The position numbers and the translations under genes are program-made. The notes beneath the pieces were generated by a model. That model saw only the letters and a program-made list of their open reading frames with translations. It was not told the DNA's origin and did no database searches. Below are positions 44,201 through 55,340 of a DNA stretch of 64,000 nucleotides, piece by piece. The number at the start of each line of letters is the position of its first letter. Within the stretch, counting starts at the first letter, position 1. Source of the stretch: Megamerina dolium (lineage: Eukaryota > Arthropoda > Insecta > Diptera > Megamerinidae); NCBI GenBank assembly GCA_963854835.1, contig OY978530.1, positions 35,478,639 to 35,542,638 on the forward strand, read 5' to 3'.

Positions 44201-45399
44201 TTTTGGATCAAGATCCGGTTTTTGGGTTTTTAGAATCAATCTTGTTCCCACGAGTTGCGAAGAAATAAATGTCCGCCAGCTCAGAGATTCGCAGTACGCA
44301 GGTAAGGCTACTTATTACGGAGGGCTCCAGGTATCCGTAAGCTCACGTTAGCGACTGGGATATTTGAAAAAGAAGCCCCTAGCTAGGCTGATTTTCGGAA
44401 CGGATCGCTTAACACCTTACTCCAGCCTCTCACCTCCGACCATGATAAGAGTACGTTGCCGAAGGCTTTAGTGTTGAAGAGTAACAAACACTCATCAACT
44501 TACCCTTATCTTAGCTAGATACCGCCTGACATCGTACAGGCTAAACTGTGGTATCTATTTCCAGTCAGCACCCTCGAGGCGGGTTCAGTGGAGGATTTTG
44601 CCGACCATGGTTACTTAATGAACAAAATACCAACTTCTCCCCTGAAAATTGAACACTTTTTCATATACAATTTAAGCCCTGCTGATTTTATACGCACAAA
44701 TACTTTTATTTAGCTTTTCCGGGTGGTCGTTAAAATCTTTTTCCATTACGATAATGTCATTGAGGTTAGCGAAAATCCTTTTCTGAATCCTCTCCGTGGG
44801 TGCTGACCGGTAATAACTACCCTAGTCCCTAAGGATGGGGTGGTTAGCTAAGGATATGTGACCATTGAAGATGTGTTTGCTCATAAAGAGTGGCACACTC
44901 ATTGATAGATCCTATTCATAGGAAGAGAAAAAGGGCCCATTCGTACCCCTTCCCTATCCCAAATTCCCGTCATTCTCCATTCCTTGGGTTGTACTAAGGT
45001 GTTATACGACCCGTGCCGAGAGTCACCTGGCTGGGGACCTAATAAAAATAGTTCAGTGTCTAACTGCTGATCTCTACGCAGGCGGACAACACTTTCTCTG
45101 CATCTCGTGGAACATTTTTATGGACAAAACTTACAACCAAAATATACAAACAGAACCCAGAACTCTCAAAAAGCCGGGTTTTTGCTAGGCATTTAAGCCA
45201 CGGCTTACTACTTCTGTTGAGGCGACCACGGCCAAGCTCAACCTAAGCTAAAGCACTACTACTTTATACTCTCATCCAAACTGACGCATTAAGTTGATCA
45301 AAAGCCTGGCTGCAGTACTGTCAGCGCCGTACCATCTATTGCTGACACCAGCTGACGCGATGTCATGCCTGCAAAAGGCAAACATTACGACATCAAGAG
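44201..45399. other. No gene recognised; LINE untranslated regions likely
   Basis: 44200-44600 is probably the 5' untranslated region of the reversed LOA-type LINE. 44780-45400 may be the 5' untranslated region of the plus-strand LINE that follows. No domain or terminal repeat is visible. Confidence 0.4.
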
Positions 45400-47755
45400 C
45401 AGTGAAGGAAAGAAATTGAAGAATTCAAAGCTCCTCTTCATAGAGCGCCAGAAAGCAAAGCGAGTACTCAAAAGGATTAGTAGTATCCCAGAGTAAAGCA
45501 GGACTTCAAGACAAAAGGAGTTCCTTGCATGGGCAACTCTGAAGCTCAAAGATCACGAAGGAAGATCTACCTCGGGGATTCAGTCTAACAAGAGACAAAG
45601 ATCCACCGAGGAGGACGGACTTCAACCTGCGAAAAGCTGCAGCTCTGGAATCAGGCCTTCGGACTCAAACAGTGACGTTGGAAAGGGTAGTCTAGTGATG
45701 GCGGTCCTGGACCGCTCAGATACGGACGGCAGCATCTCTCAAAGAAACTTCTTAGATGTGGTGGAGGAGAATCCAGGACCCATGCCAGAGTACAGGATGT
45801 GTGGCTGGCATCAAAGCTCAATCCCCAGTGGACCTCGTTGGGTTGGATTTCGGCGAAAGCTAAAGATCCAGACAGAATACTTAAAATGATAAAGATGTGC
45901 AATCCGGAGCTCCCCATGCACAACTGGAGGATCGCCAAGTTAGAGGAGCTCAAGGAATCTCGCTACGAGACAACAGTGACATCAATGACATCAATAAGAC
46001 AGACTCAAATATAAGTAGTAGGGAAGCATTAGAATCCGTAGTAGGTCAGTTGATCAAGACCATCAACATGTTGAAGAATTTAGCATAACCGATTCGGAAA
46101 TTTCAGGAAAAATCGAAACCCCGATGGTGGAACAAAGAATTGGGCGCACTAAGAACAGAGAGTAGAAAATTATTCAACAAAGCGAAGAAGTCCAGGCTGG
46201 AACTGGACTGGGACCTGCCGTTAGGGAGGCAGAACGGAAATCGTGCAAAACCTACTGCGAAACTATTGTTGGCGTTTCCGAAGCTGCAAGGCTTAGGGAG
46301 GTACACATATCATTTCAGGGAGAAAATCGCTTAACCAGATGGCTTAAATACAAAGTTTAGAAAAAAGAATTATAGAGCAGTTAAGTACATTCCTAAGGAA
46401 TGGCGCAGAGAGAGAGAGTTGTCTTTATTCCAAAAGCAGGCAAGTGCTATCACACTAATCCCAAAGAGTTCCGAACCATAAGCCTCTCGTCTTTTTTTAC
46501 AAAATATATTAGAAAGGCTTATAGATCTCCACCTCAAACTAACTAAACTATTCTCCTAGAGCTCTGTGGCTCCTCCCTCTCACGAAGAATCAGCAGAGGA
46601 ACGCCACAAGGAGGCATCCTCTACCCATTCTTTGGAATCTCGTAGCCAACGAACTACTGAGAAGTTTGAAGGCAGAGGCCTACTAAGTGATAGCGTATGC
46701 GGACCTTATGCAAAACTCATTAGACAAAGTTAGTAGATGGGTCAACACCCGGTGTTTAAGTGTAAACCCGTGGAAGACGGAAGTGGTTCCTTCACCAGAA
46801 GATACAAGCCCGCAACTTTTTCACCACTCAGACTTAACAACAACCTCGAGTTCAAAGAAGAAGCTACATATTTGGGACTAGTTATAGATAAAAAACTAAA
46901 CTGGAAACAGAATACTAAAAGCCGAGTCCAGAAGACCTCAGTCGCGCTGTATGCCTGCAGGAGGGCAATAGGCAAGACTGAGGTCTTAAACCAAATGTCA
47001 TGCACTGGATCTATATAAAGCTGCAGTTGGACCTGTTCTAGGATATGGGACCTTAGTCTAATGAACTGCTTTGCAGAAAGCATCCCAGCGAAACATACTC
47101 TGTAAAATATACCCGACGGAAGAAAATGGGATGGGGAAACTCCAGAGTTTCAGGATAAATTCAACTTGATCTTCACTGACGGTTCCAAGTTGGACGGGGC
47201 CGTAGGCTGGGTGTTATACTCGGATGCCTTAGGAATTAACCACTCTTTCAGGCTGCCTAATTACTGCAGTATCTTCCGTCAGAGTCAGATATTGGGATTA
47301 TCTCTGACAGCCAGGCCGCTATCAAAGCACTTGGATCACATATTTTAACATCCAAGACCATTATGGCTGAGCAGTATAATCTGCACCTAATGTGGGTGCC
47401 GGGACATACTGAAATTCCAAGCAACTACAGGGCGGGCAAACTAGCCAGAAACGGCACGACGCTAAAACTCTCCTCTGACTTTGGAAACATGGGCACTCCA
47501 TTGAGTACCTGTAAGCTAACAATAAAGGGGAGAACGGCAGACAAGACAAATGACCTCTGGATATGCTCTATCATGGGCCAGACCACGCAACAGATCTGGC
47601 CACAGCTAGAGTCGAACAGCACAAAAAATCTGCTCACTCCAAATAGAAGTGTGTTGTGGGTCACGACGGGAGTAATTAGAGGCCACTGCATTCTTGGCAC
47701 ACATGCTAGGAGGATGGGACTAGTCAACCTAACATATGCCTTTTTTAGAAGCTGC
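45400..47755 (+). pseudogene. Second LINE with RNase H (I/LOA-type), heavily decayed
   Basis: 45799-46014: KDPDRILKMIKMCNPELPMH, a DUF4780-like ORF1 region. 46110-46330: KPRWWNKELGALRTESRKLF, the linker after the endonuclease. 46420-46500: VVFIPKAGKCYHTNPKEFRT (RT fingers). 46580-46690: SRGTPQGGIL. 46690-47018: VIAYADLMQNS, which aligns with the YADD box although its second Asp is replaced by Leu, then YLGLVIDKKLNWKQNTKSRV. 47166-47348: FTDGSKLDGAVGWVLYSD (RNase H). 47363-47755: LMWVPGHTEIPSNYRAGKLA and LRGHCILGTHARRMGL. The endonuclease is missing. Confidence 0.75.
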
Positions 47756-48015
47756 ACCCCTTACCTACATACCTATATGTCATCGAGTTACGCTAAGCAC
47801 GTTTTCCAGCGTAGTCCTCTACATGTTCCATTAACCGTTCGAAAGTAGGCATAGCTACGAATAGTAGTAAATTGCCATAGACCATCTTCAATACTGAAAG
47901 CTGTTTCTTCCTGTCCTTCTTTACAAGTTCTACTTGCCAGCAGCCTCTTTGCAGGTCAGGAGTTAAAAATCACTTCTCACCAGTGTATCCAGAGTATCAT
48001 CGATTCTTGGCAGTT
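47755..48015 (-). pseudogene. Reversed gypsy RT scrap (in duplication unit 1)
   Basis: The minus strand reads LPRIDDTLDTL near 48000, then broken DLQRGCWQVEL, VKKDRKKQ and WSMAIYYY near 47880-47940, and a YLDDI-like box near 47775-47790 followed by a stop. This is the palm of a Ty3/gypsy RT. The copy at 49721-49981 is the same by duplication. Confidence 0.7.
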
Positions 48016-48019
48016 GTTG

Positions 48020-48375
48020 CAAGCCATAATAATAATGCACATATGCATATTTTGCCTTGCGACATGTTTCCCGAAATTGTCAAATACATATTTATTCATA
48101 CACATACCAACATTGATAACAAATTGTGTGAAATACACAATCCATAACTATAATTGTAGAACTCCACAACATTGAGTCAACTGACAACGCACTTTCCACA
48201 CAATTCGTAGGTCTACACTTACGTAAGCATAATAGCAATGTTTATCCATACCATGATTACTAAAATCACGTGGACTACTCATGTGTGTAAATATGCAAAA
48301 GTTGTTTTCTCACATAATGGGTAAATACATACACACATGTGGTGTGAATCGCATGTTGTACGTTATATGCTTGTA
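48020..48375 (+). repeat. Gypsy LTR 5' part (duplication unit 1)
   Basis: This is the same sequence as 49986-50341. Parts also occur at 58700-58931 (CCATACCATGATTA, AATCACGTGGACTACTCATG, ACATGTGGTGT), where a block of about 200 bp is absent. It is read as the first part of the 17.6-like element's LTR. Confidence 0.65.
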
Positions 48376-49648
48376 CAGAGGGTGGCCAAATTATTATGGA
48401 CACTTGCATTTTCAATGAAATTCGTTAACATTTTAAAAGAAATACAACCAAACAAAAATCCAGTGATTGATTTTATTAACTTAAAGTTGTTTATTCAAAA
48501 TTATCAAAATATTATTATTATATATATATTTTTCTCCATTTTTAAACAAATTAAATATAAAAAGACTTAATTTTACTCAATATTTTGTGGCACATCCTTT
48601 TTGTTTTATTAGCTCTTTTATACGGCGTGGTATACTTTCTATGCATTTTTTTGCACACGTGGCTATTTCTGGATTATTATTCCAGATATCTTTTAACCTT
48701 TCGATGAGTTGGCTTTTATTTGTGATGGTTTCCTTAGCAACAATACCTTTCGTAGTCTCCCACAAATTTTCGATGGGATTCATGTCCGGCGAATTACCTG
48801 GCCAGGGCAAAACTTTAATTTTTTTTGTGTCAGATAATTTGTCACATCTTTTGCTTTATGGCACGGAGCAGAATCGTGCATAAACGTGAAATCATCAGAC
48901 CCTGGGAACCATTTGTTTAACTGGGGGAGCAGTTCGTTCTGGAGAACCTGCAGGTATTGGACTTTGTTCATCATTCCCTCTACAAAATAAAGTGGCCCAA
49001 GGCCTCTAGATGAAATAACTGACCACATCATTACTTTCAGAGGATGCTTGACCCGTTCAACGAGGCACTCTTTGTTAAATTTCTCTTCTGATCTTCTACG
49101 TACGAATGTTGATTTATCTAGTAAAATCTCAAATGTGGATTCATCTGAAAAACAAACCTATTATAAAGAGAGCATTTATTTAATTGAATTTTGTGCAAGA
49201 CTTGGATATTTTTACTTTATTCCAGTAATTAGTTGTCTTGTTAGCATGTTTTTTTGCCCGCAATGTACGTGCTTTCTTCATGGCAGCTTTTAATCTTGGT
49301 TTTTTTGTGGGACGGTGGCCAATAAAACCGAATTCTTGAAGGCGCCTACGAAGCGTTCGCTCAGAAACATTAATATTAGCATCCTCAGCGATGTTCTTGA
49401 GAATGTGACTACTTTTTTTCCTATTTTGCATGCACATGTCCCGAATTTTGCGATCATCCCTCTGAGAAGTCATTCGTTTTCGCCCGCATTTCCCTACTCT
49501 TTTGCTGCCAAAACAGTTGCAAGTTTTTGCTTGAAAACACTCACTGAAGATTTTGAGACTCCAGTTCGTTTTGAAATCTCTCTGATTGACAAAGAAGTAT
49601 GCTGCAGGAGTGCTTTTATTGAAGATTTTTTTGCATCAGAAATATCGG
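48376..49648 (-). mobile_element. Tc1-like element, truncated copy
   Basis: Left inverted repeat CAGAGGGTGGCCAAATTATT starts at 48376 after a TA. The reversed transposase runs to 49648 and is cut just short of its ATG, so the copy lacks start codon and right inverted repeat. Same frameshifts and same intron-like segment (49158-49215) as the complete copy. Confidence 0.92.
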
Positions 49649-49667
49649 AGGATGCAAAAGGAGGATG
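49649..49667. other. 19-bp filler at the duplication junction
   Basis: AGGATGCAAAAGGAGGATG is in neither unit at this position. It repeats the AGGATG/GAGGATG words found just downstream (TAGGAGGATGGGAC), as templated insertions at end-joining junctions do. Confidence 0.85.
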
Positions 49668-51614
49668 CATGCTAGGAGGATGGGACTAGTCAACCTAACA
49701 TATGCCTTTTTTAGAAGCTGCACCCCTTACCTACATACCTATATGTCATCGAGTTACGCTAAGCACGTTTTCCAGCGTAGTCCTCTACATGTTCCATTAA
49801 CCGTTCGAAAGTAGGCATAGCTACGAATAGTAGTAAATTGCCATAGACCATCTTCAATACTGAAAGCTGTTTCTTCCTGTCCTTCTTTACAAGTTCTACT
49901 TGCCAGCAGCCTCTTTGCAGGTCAGGAGTTAAAAATCACTTCTCACCAGTGTATCCAGAGTATCATCGATTCTTGGCAGTTGTTGCAAGCCATAATAATA
50001 ATGCACATATGCATATTTTGCCTTGCGACATGTTTCCCGAAATTGTCAAATACATATTTATTCATACACATACCAACATTGATAACAAATTGTGTGAAAT
50101 ACACAATCCATAACTATAATTGTAGAACTCCACAACATTGAGTCAACTGACAACGCACTTTCCACACAATTCGTAGGTCTACACTTACGTAAGCATAATA
50201 GCAATGTTTATCCATACCATGATTACTAAAATCACGTGGACTACTCATGTGTGTAAATATGCAAAAGTTGTTTTCTCACATAATGGGTAAATACATACAC
50301 ACATGTGGTGTGAATCGCATGTTGTACGTTATATGCTTGTACAGAGGGTGGCCAAATTATTATGGACACTTGCATTTTCAATGAAATTCGTTAACATTTT
50401 AAAAGAAATACAACCAAACAAAAATCCAGTGATTGATTTTATTAACTTAAAGTTGTTTATTCAAAATTATCAAAATATTATTATTATATATATATTTTTC
50501 TCCATTTTTAAACAAATTAAATATAAAAAGACTTAATTTTACTCAATATTTTGTGGCACATCCTTTTTGTTTTATTAGCTCTTTTATACGGCGTGGTATA
50601 CTTTCTATGCATTTTTTTGCACACGTGGCTATTTCTGGATTATTATTCCAGATATCTTTTAACCTTTCGATGAGTTGGCTTTTATTTGTGATGGTTTCCT
50701 TAGCAACAATACCTTTCGTAGTCTCCCACAAATTTTCGATGGGATTCATGTCCGGCGAATTACCTGGCCAGGGCAAAACTTTAATTTTTTTTGTGTCAGA
50801 TAATTTGTCACATCTTTTGCTTTATGGCACGGAGCAGAATCGTGCATAAACGTGAAATCATCAGACCCTGGGAACCATTTGTTTAACTGGGGGAGCAGTT
50901 CGTTCTGGAGAACCTGCAGGTATTGGACTTTGTTCATCATTCCCTCTACAAAATAAAGTGGCCCAAGGCCTCTAGATGAAATAACTGACCACATCATTAC
51001 TTTCAGAGGATGCTTGACCCGTTCAACGAGGCACTCTTTGTTAAATTTCTCTTCTGATCTTCTACGTACGAATGTTGATTTATCTAGTAAAATCTCAAAT
51101 GTGGATTCATCTGAAAAACAAACCTATTATAAAGAGAGCATTTATTTAATTGAATTTTGTGCAAGACTTGGATATTTTTACTTTATTCCAGTAATTAGTT
51201 GTCTTGTTAGCATGTTTTTTTGCCCGCAATGTACGTGCTTTCTTCATGGCAGCTTTTAATCTTGGTTTTTTTGTGGGACGGTGGCCAATAAAACCGAATT
51301 CTTGAAGGCGCCTACGAAGCGTTCGCTCAGAAACATTAATATTAGCATCCTCAGCGATGTTCTTGAGAATGTGACTACTTTTTTTCCTATTTTGCATGCA
51401 CATGTCCCGAATTTTGCGATCATCCCTCTGAGAAGTCATTCGTTTTCGCCCGCATTTCCCTACTCTTTTGCTGCCAAAACAGTTGCAAGTTTTTGCTTGA
51501 AAACACTCACTGAAGATTTTGAGACTCCAGTTCGTTTTGAAATCTCTCTGATTGACAAAGAAGTATGCTGCAGGAGTGCTTTTATTGAAGATTTTTTTGC
51601 ATCAGAAATATCGG
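49668..51614. repeat. Tandem duplication, unit 2 (1947 bp)
   Basis: Identical by eye to unit 1, offset 1966 bp. All six-frame products compared (for example at 50303, 50543, 50746 and 51146) match their unit 1 counterparts exactly. Beyond 51614 the Tc1 element continues to its right inverted repeat. Confidence 0.95.
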
Positions 51615-51618
51615 CCAT
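50543..51618 (-). pseudogene. Tc1 transposase with a likely 58-bp intron and two frameshifts
   Basis: ATG at 51618 (MADISDAKKSSIKALLQHTS), paired helix-turn-helix (LSIREISKRTGVSKSSV), then KRVGKCGRKR with the GRKR AT-hook-like run. Catalytic residues: Asp in CFSDES, Asp in FMHDSAPCH, Glu in GNSPDMNPIENLW, the last two spaced 34 apart (DD34E) by my count. It ends CATKY at 50546. Total about 338 codons without the intron, the usual Tc1 length. Frameshifts lie near 51455-51480 and in an A8 run near 50790-50797. The stop after SCTKFN at 51146 disappears if 51124-51181 is spliced. Confidence 0.9.
51124..51181 (-). other. Candidate spliceosomal intron in the Tc1 transposase
   Basis: On the minus strand the segment begins GTAAAAAT and ends TATAATAG, 58 bp, AT-rich. 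Removing it joins codons for NYWNK to VCFSDES in frame, which restores the conserved first catalytic box. Unspliced, the frame stops 12 codons in. Minos, another Tc1-family element, has a 60-bp intron, so a small intron has precedent. Confidence 0.75.
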
Positions 51619-52327
51619 TTTCTGTTAAAAAAATCAAATTATTTTTATCGGAAAATAACAAAAAAATAATCTGTACTTAGCAATCTGTTCAGTATTTCGC
51701 GGTTATATTTTTATTTTTTTATAATAATACTTTTTATCAAAAAATCAACTAACAAAAATATTAAATGAATCGCACTAATTTTATAAAAAGCCCCGTTGCT
51801 TAATAACGGGGAAAAATTGAATTGACTTAACTTAAACGTCAAAATAACTAAGGGAATTCAGGCAACAGAAAGCACAAACTAGTAAATTTGTATATTTTAT
51901 GAGGATGATACAGTAATGATTAAAAATCAAAATTGCAAGTGTCCATAATAATTTGGCCACCTTCTGTATGTAGATAGATCTATACGTGGATAGTATTAGA
52001 AAAATGGTATATAAACTGTCAGCTTATTGGATACAGTCGCTTTTTAGTTGTGAGTCTACTTGAATAGTGAAGTGTAAACACTGCGATCCTTACGAGGCCC
52101 TCCAGTATTAGTGAAATAAGTAATTGTAATTCAAAGTGAAAAGAACCAGAAATAAAGTTAAGTTAAGCGCAAGTATACTTAACCCTATCTTAATTCAGCT
52201 AGCCAGTGTTATAGTCCCGAAGGACAGTTAGGAGTTTGCAATTAGGTGCAAATCTTGTGTGTTACATCCTTGAGTCAACACGTTCGGTATTTATTGAGTG
52301 TTGTGGAAAAATAGTACACAACATTTT

Positions 52328-52346
52328 TGGCGCAGCCGGTAGGATA
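52328..52346 (+). promoter_or_regulatory. Primer-binding site of the 17.6-like element
   Basis: TGGCGCAGCCGGTAGGATA directly follows the LTR end. TGGCGCAG-type sites are those of 17.6/297-like gypsy elements. The related site in fragment 2 is at 26135-26165. Confidence 0.8.
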
Positions 52347-52439
52347 CTGCAAAATATCTTGAATATACAAGGTGTTTTGCGTTCAACGTTTAACGCAGTA
52401 CAGGATCTAATTCTAGTGTGTATTCATTTTTGGAGTTAA

Positions 52440-53345
52440 GTGGATAATAAATTCTATAAACCATTAGCAATAGAACTAGACTTTGCAATAACCGAGTCAA
52501 TCGTTTTCGTGTGGGAGCTTGATTAAGCAACACAGCACATACGAGCAATTCCAGCTCATAAAATCAAAGGTACAGCACGGAAAGGTACTAAATCTAATAA
52601 AGGAATTAGACTCCACGTTATACGAGTTAAACGATCTATTGAAAAGCCAGCCTCAAAATGGCCTTAAGATAAACAAAGATAGCAAAGATACAAATTAGGG
52701 CTCTGCGAACTCAGATCGCAAAACAGGGATCCGACGCTGAACAGCTAGTAGAGATTATTAATACCAGCACAGGAGACACCTGTTCTTCGCCCTATACCAA
52801 TATGAAAAACACAACCTGAATTAAAGCTAAAAATGCGTATTGACGAAATTGCACAGACCGTCAGTAGACTAGTCCCAGTACTCACTGGAGCGGAGTCTAA
52901 AGATTTGAGGACCGAAGTACATCACTTAATTTCTGGGTGCGAATTAGCACAAAAAACCATAAAAACCGACTAGTTGAAAGATTTCGTAGCTTGTATAAAA
53001 TAGCGACTATATGGTGATGCTTATAACTTGGTGTTAAGTAAGAAAAAAACAGCAACACGTCACAAGGCCAAAGCAATCAAACACCTGCATCTAGTAAGGG
53101 AGATCAAGAAAGCAAAGGCCCTAATAGCAGAAATTCTGACACCAAATGTTTTTTCTGTAACAAGCCGGGACACAGGATCGCCGATTGTGCAAAGAACGGG
53201 AAAAAACCCAGGGGAACTACGGGGGCCCAGGTACGGCCAATCCAATCCAAAAGTAATCCAGTTGAAATGGAAGGTGTCAGTCATGCGACTTTAGAGATTG
53301 TTGACACACCATCCAAGTTAGATAGCAAGATGGAGGAGGTTGGTA
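52440..53345 (+). pseudogene. 17.6-like gag remnant with zinc knuckle
   Basis: The start reads NKFYKPLAIELDFAITESIV then FVWELD and a stop. A coiled-coil-like stretch (HGKVLNLIKELDSTLYELND) follows. At 53147-53188 a clean CCHC knuckle CFFCNKPGHRIADC (CX2CX4HX4C) is followed by GKKPRGTTGAQ. Stops and frameshifts in between. Confidence 0.75.
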
Positions 53346-53410
53346 GTTAAGCATCCAGGGGGATTGTTGAACCATCATTCCCTTCCAGTAATAACAAACA
53401 TGGCTACTGT

Positions 53411-54660
53411 TTGGGAGTCTCTGAGGTAGATGATGTGTTCATTGAGTTTCCGTGTGAGGAAGCAAAAAATGGAAAACTCATTTTACTTGTAGACTTTGGG
53501 GCAGATACCAGTTTAATAAAGTCGTCAGTAATTAATGAATCTGTTAGCAAGAAGCGACATTTAAGGGGGTCCACCTGTGTAAAATTTTCGAAAAATCGAT
53601 TTTTTTTTTACATTTTTCGCATCTTTAACGAGAGCTTCTACAGGATGAGGAAGGGGAAGTTTATGGTTCTGGTATTGCAGATTAAATGTGAGTCTATAAT
53701 ACAAAGTTTTGTTGTGTTTCCAAACTTTGAAAGCGTTTTTCTTGAAACCATATTTTTGAATTTTGTGGGCAGGATTAAAAAAAATATACTCAACCGATTG
53801 ACTTGAAATTTTGACAGACTCATTAATACAGATAATTAAAGGTACCCAAGTAGTGGTTTTTTGAAATTTTTTTTTTTCAATTTTACAGCAGGATTTTTTT
53901 ATCGAAAAAAAGCATGAAAACGAATAATTTTTATAAAAACAACTGCCATTTCTTCAATTTTTAAAATTTCGTCAAAATCCTACGTCAGTACCTCAACGAT
54001 ATAAACAGAAATAAGATTTTTTTTACTTTTTGCGTTTTAGATAACTGGTTCGAGCGGAATGTTGCCCACAATTTCGGTATTTCATTTTGAAGGGGTCACT
54101 TTGAACGCCCTTAATGAGTACAAGCCTTCGGATTACACTATTGGAAAAATTTACTATTGAAATATAAGCACAAACCTTCAAAATAACGTAAAACTTGTTC
54201 TTATTTTCGAATTAGTTCTCCTAACGAAAATTCCCAAAAAAGCGTTCGAAATACCGCGCTCACACAGGTGGACCCACTTAAGGAAAAATCTTAGTGGTGC
54301 ATTTGGAGGATTTGTCACGACATTAGGGTCAATAGCAGTCCAACACTAGAGGACTAAAGATTTGATTTTAGGACTACACTTAATCTCTGAAGAGAGAGGG
54401 GGATACCTGCTGATGGTATCCTAGGTAGAGACAATTTATGGAACAGATCGGTTATCAATACTATGAAAAAGAAGCTGATTTTCTTAGGTGAACGAAAACA
54501 GCATCTGGTGACTTTACCTCTCAAACCGTTGCACAAGGGTAATAGAGTACTACACACCAGTGAGGTTGTACTACTTGGGACAACTATGAAGGTAGTCCCC
54601 ATTAAAGTAAATACAAATTTCGAAACAATTATAGCAGAGAAACAGGAACATTGTAAATAA
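53411..54660 (+). pseudogene. 17.6-like protease region, split by a MITE
   Basis: 53411-53560 reads LLVDFGADTSLIKSSVINES. The catalytic box is DFGAD where DTGAD is usual. The frame meets TTAA at 53561 and the 713-bp MITE. After the MITE, 54282-54660 resumes with LSGAFGGFVTTLG and, further on, GILGRDNLWNRSVINT. Removing the MITE and one TTAA leaves the frame continuous across the site, although later stops remain. Confidence 0.75.
53565..54277. mobile_element. TTAA-flanked MITE, 713 bp, piggyBac-like
   Basis: Flanked by TTAA (53561-53564 and 54278-54281). Terminal inverted repeats of 16 bp: GGGGGTCCACCTGTGT at the left, GTGGGTCCACCTGTGT as the complement of the right, one mismatch. AT-rich interior with homopolymer T and A runs and no coding domain. 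TTAA specificity points to piggyBac-type mobilisation; the GGG start is the unusual part. Confidence 0.88.
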
Positions 54661-55340
54661 TGAGCTTAAAATTAATATAATGAATTATTCATTACACTAT
54701 TCCGTACACTTTGTATACGGCATAGATTACGCAATAAATAACGTTAAGGAAGCGGATAACCACGAAATGGTTACTGAAATATTAGAAACAATTAAGGTAG
54801 ACCAAAACTTAAACAGGTACTTGTATAAGGTACACAATACCAGTAAAAACATATCAAGTGTCAATCAATCAAAGACAGTACAGACTACCAGAAGAGCACA
54901 AAGAAGCGATTAATAGACAGGTAAATCAAATGTTGGAAGATAGAGTAATTGTTCCCAGTTCCTCTCCGTGGAATTCTCCAATAATTTTAGTTCCAAAAAA
55001 GGCGGGAAGCAATGGAAAAAGGAAACTGAGGGTAGTTGTTGATTTCAAAAAATTGAACGATGCCACCATTAAACAGGTTTTTCCAATTCCTCGTGTCGAT
55101 GAAATATTGGATCAGTTAGGTCATTGCAGATATTTCACTACCCTTGATTTGGCCAGCGGGTATCATCAAGCGTTAATGAAAGAATCAGACAGAGAAGAAA
55201 TCGCGTTTAGTTCAGGTTTCGGACATTATGAATTTAATAGAATGCCTTTCGGGTTAACGGGAGCACCTGGTACTTTTCAAAGGTTGATGAATCACGTATT
55301 GACTGGTCTAGTGTTTCGTGTATTTGGATGGCAGTAACTT
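54661..55340 (+). pseudogene. 17.6-like reverse transcriptase, first half
   Basis: 54858-55337 is a 159-aa open frame: INQRQYRLPEEHKEAINRQV, VPSSSPWNSPIILVPKKAGS, RKLRVVVDFKKLNDATIKQV, YFTTLDLASGYHQALMKESD (catalytic Asp in LDLASGYHQ) and FNRMPFGLTGAPGTFQRLMN. It breaks by frameshift just before the YLDD box. 54680-54913 upstream is open but unplaced in the protease-RT linker. Nearly collinear with reversed fragment 2 at 24205-24700. Confidence 0.88.

Larger units (their letters stand above)
47702..49648. repeat. Tandem duplication, unit 1 (1947 bp)
   Basis: Starts CATGCTAGGAGG and ends AGAAATATCGG. Identical, as far as I compared, to 49668-51614. It contains the last 54 bp of the preceding LINE, a reversed gypsy RT scrap, the start of a gypsy LTR, and a Tc1 element cut two bases before the start codon of its transposase. 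Confidence 0.95.
50342..51966 (-). mobile_element. Tc1-like DNA transposon, both ends present
   Basis: 1,625 bp with 33-bp inverted repeats (CAGAGGGTGGCCAAATTATT and onward) that differ at one base, flanked by TA on each side (50340-50341 and 51967-51968). The reversed transposase gene fills most of it. It sits in a gypsy LTR. Two frameshifts in the gene suggest it needs a helper to move. Confidence 0.95.
49986..52323 (+). repeat. 5' LTR of the 17.6-like gypsy element, interrupted by Tc1
   Basis: LTR sequence before (49986-50341) and after (51967-52323) the Tc1 element joins smoothly: ATATGCTTG, TA, TGTAGATAGATCTATA matches the uninterrupted text at 62203-62230. The second half (GTATTAGAAAAATGGTATAT, ATAGTCCCGAAGGACAGTTA) recurs at 62818-63070. 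It contains a TATAAA at about 52011-52016 that could be the promoter. The right end is set by the primer-binding site at 52328; the left end is approximate. Confidence 0.75.

Noticed and set aside
48337..48883. Plus-strand 77-aa and 98-aa proteins, present twice
   Set aside because: They are antisense to the Tc1 transposase and are doubled only because of the tandem duplication.
50785..50800. Programmed frameshift in the Tc1 transposase
   Set aside because: Tc1 elements do not use frameshifting. An A8 run is a simple indel or sequencing-error site, and a second frameshift exists elsewhere.
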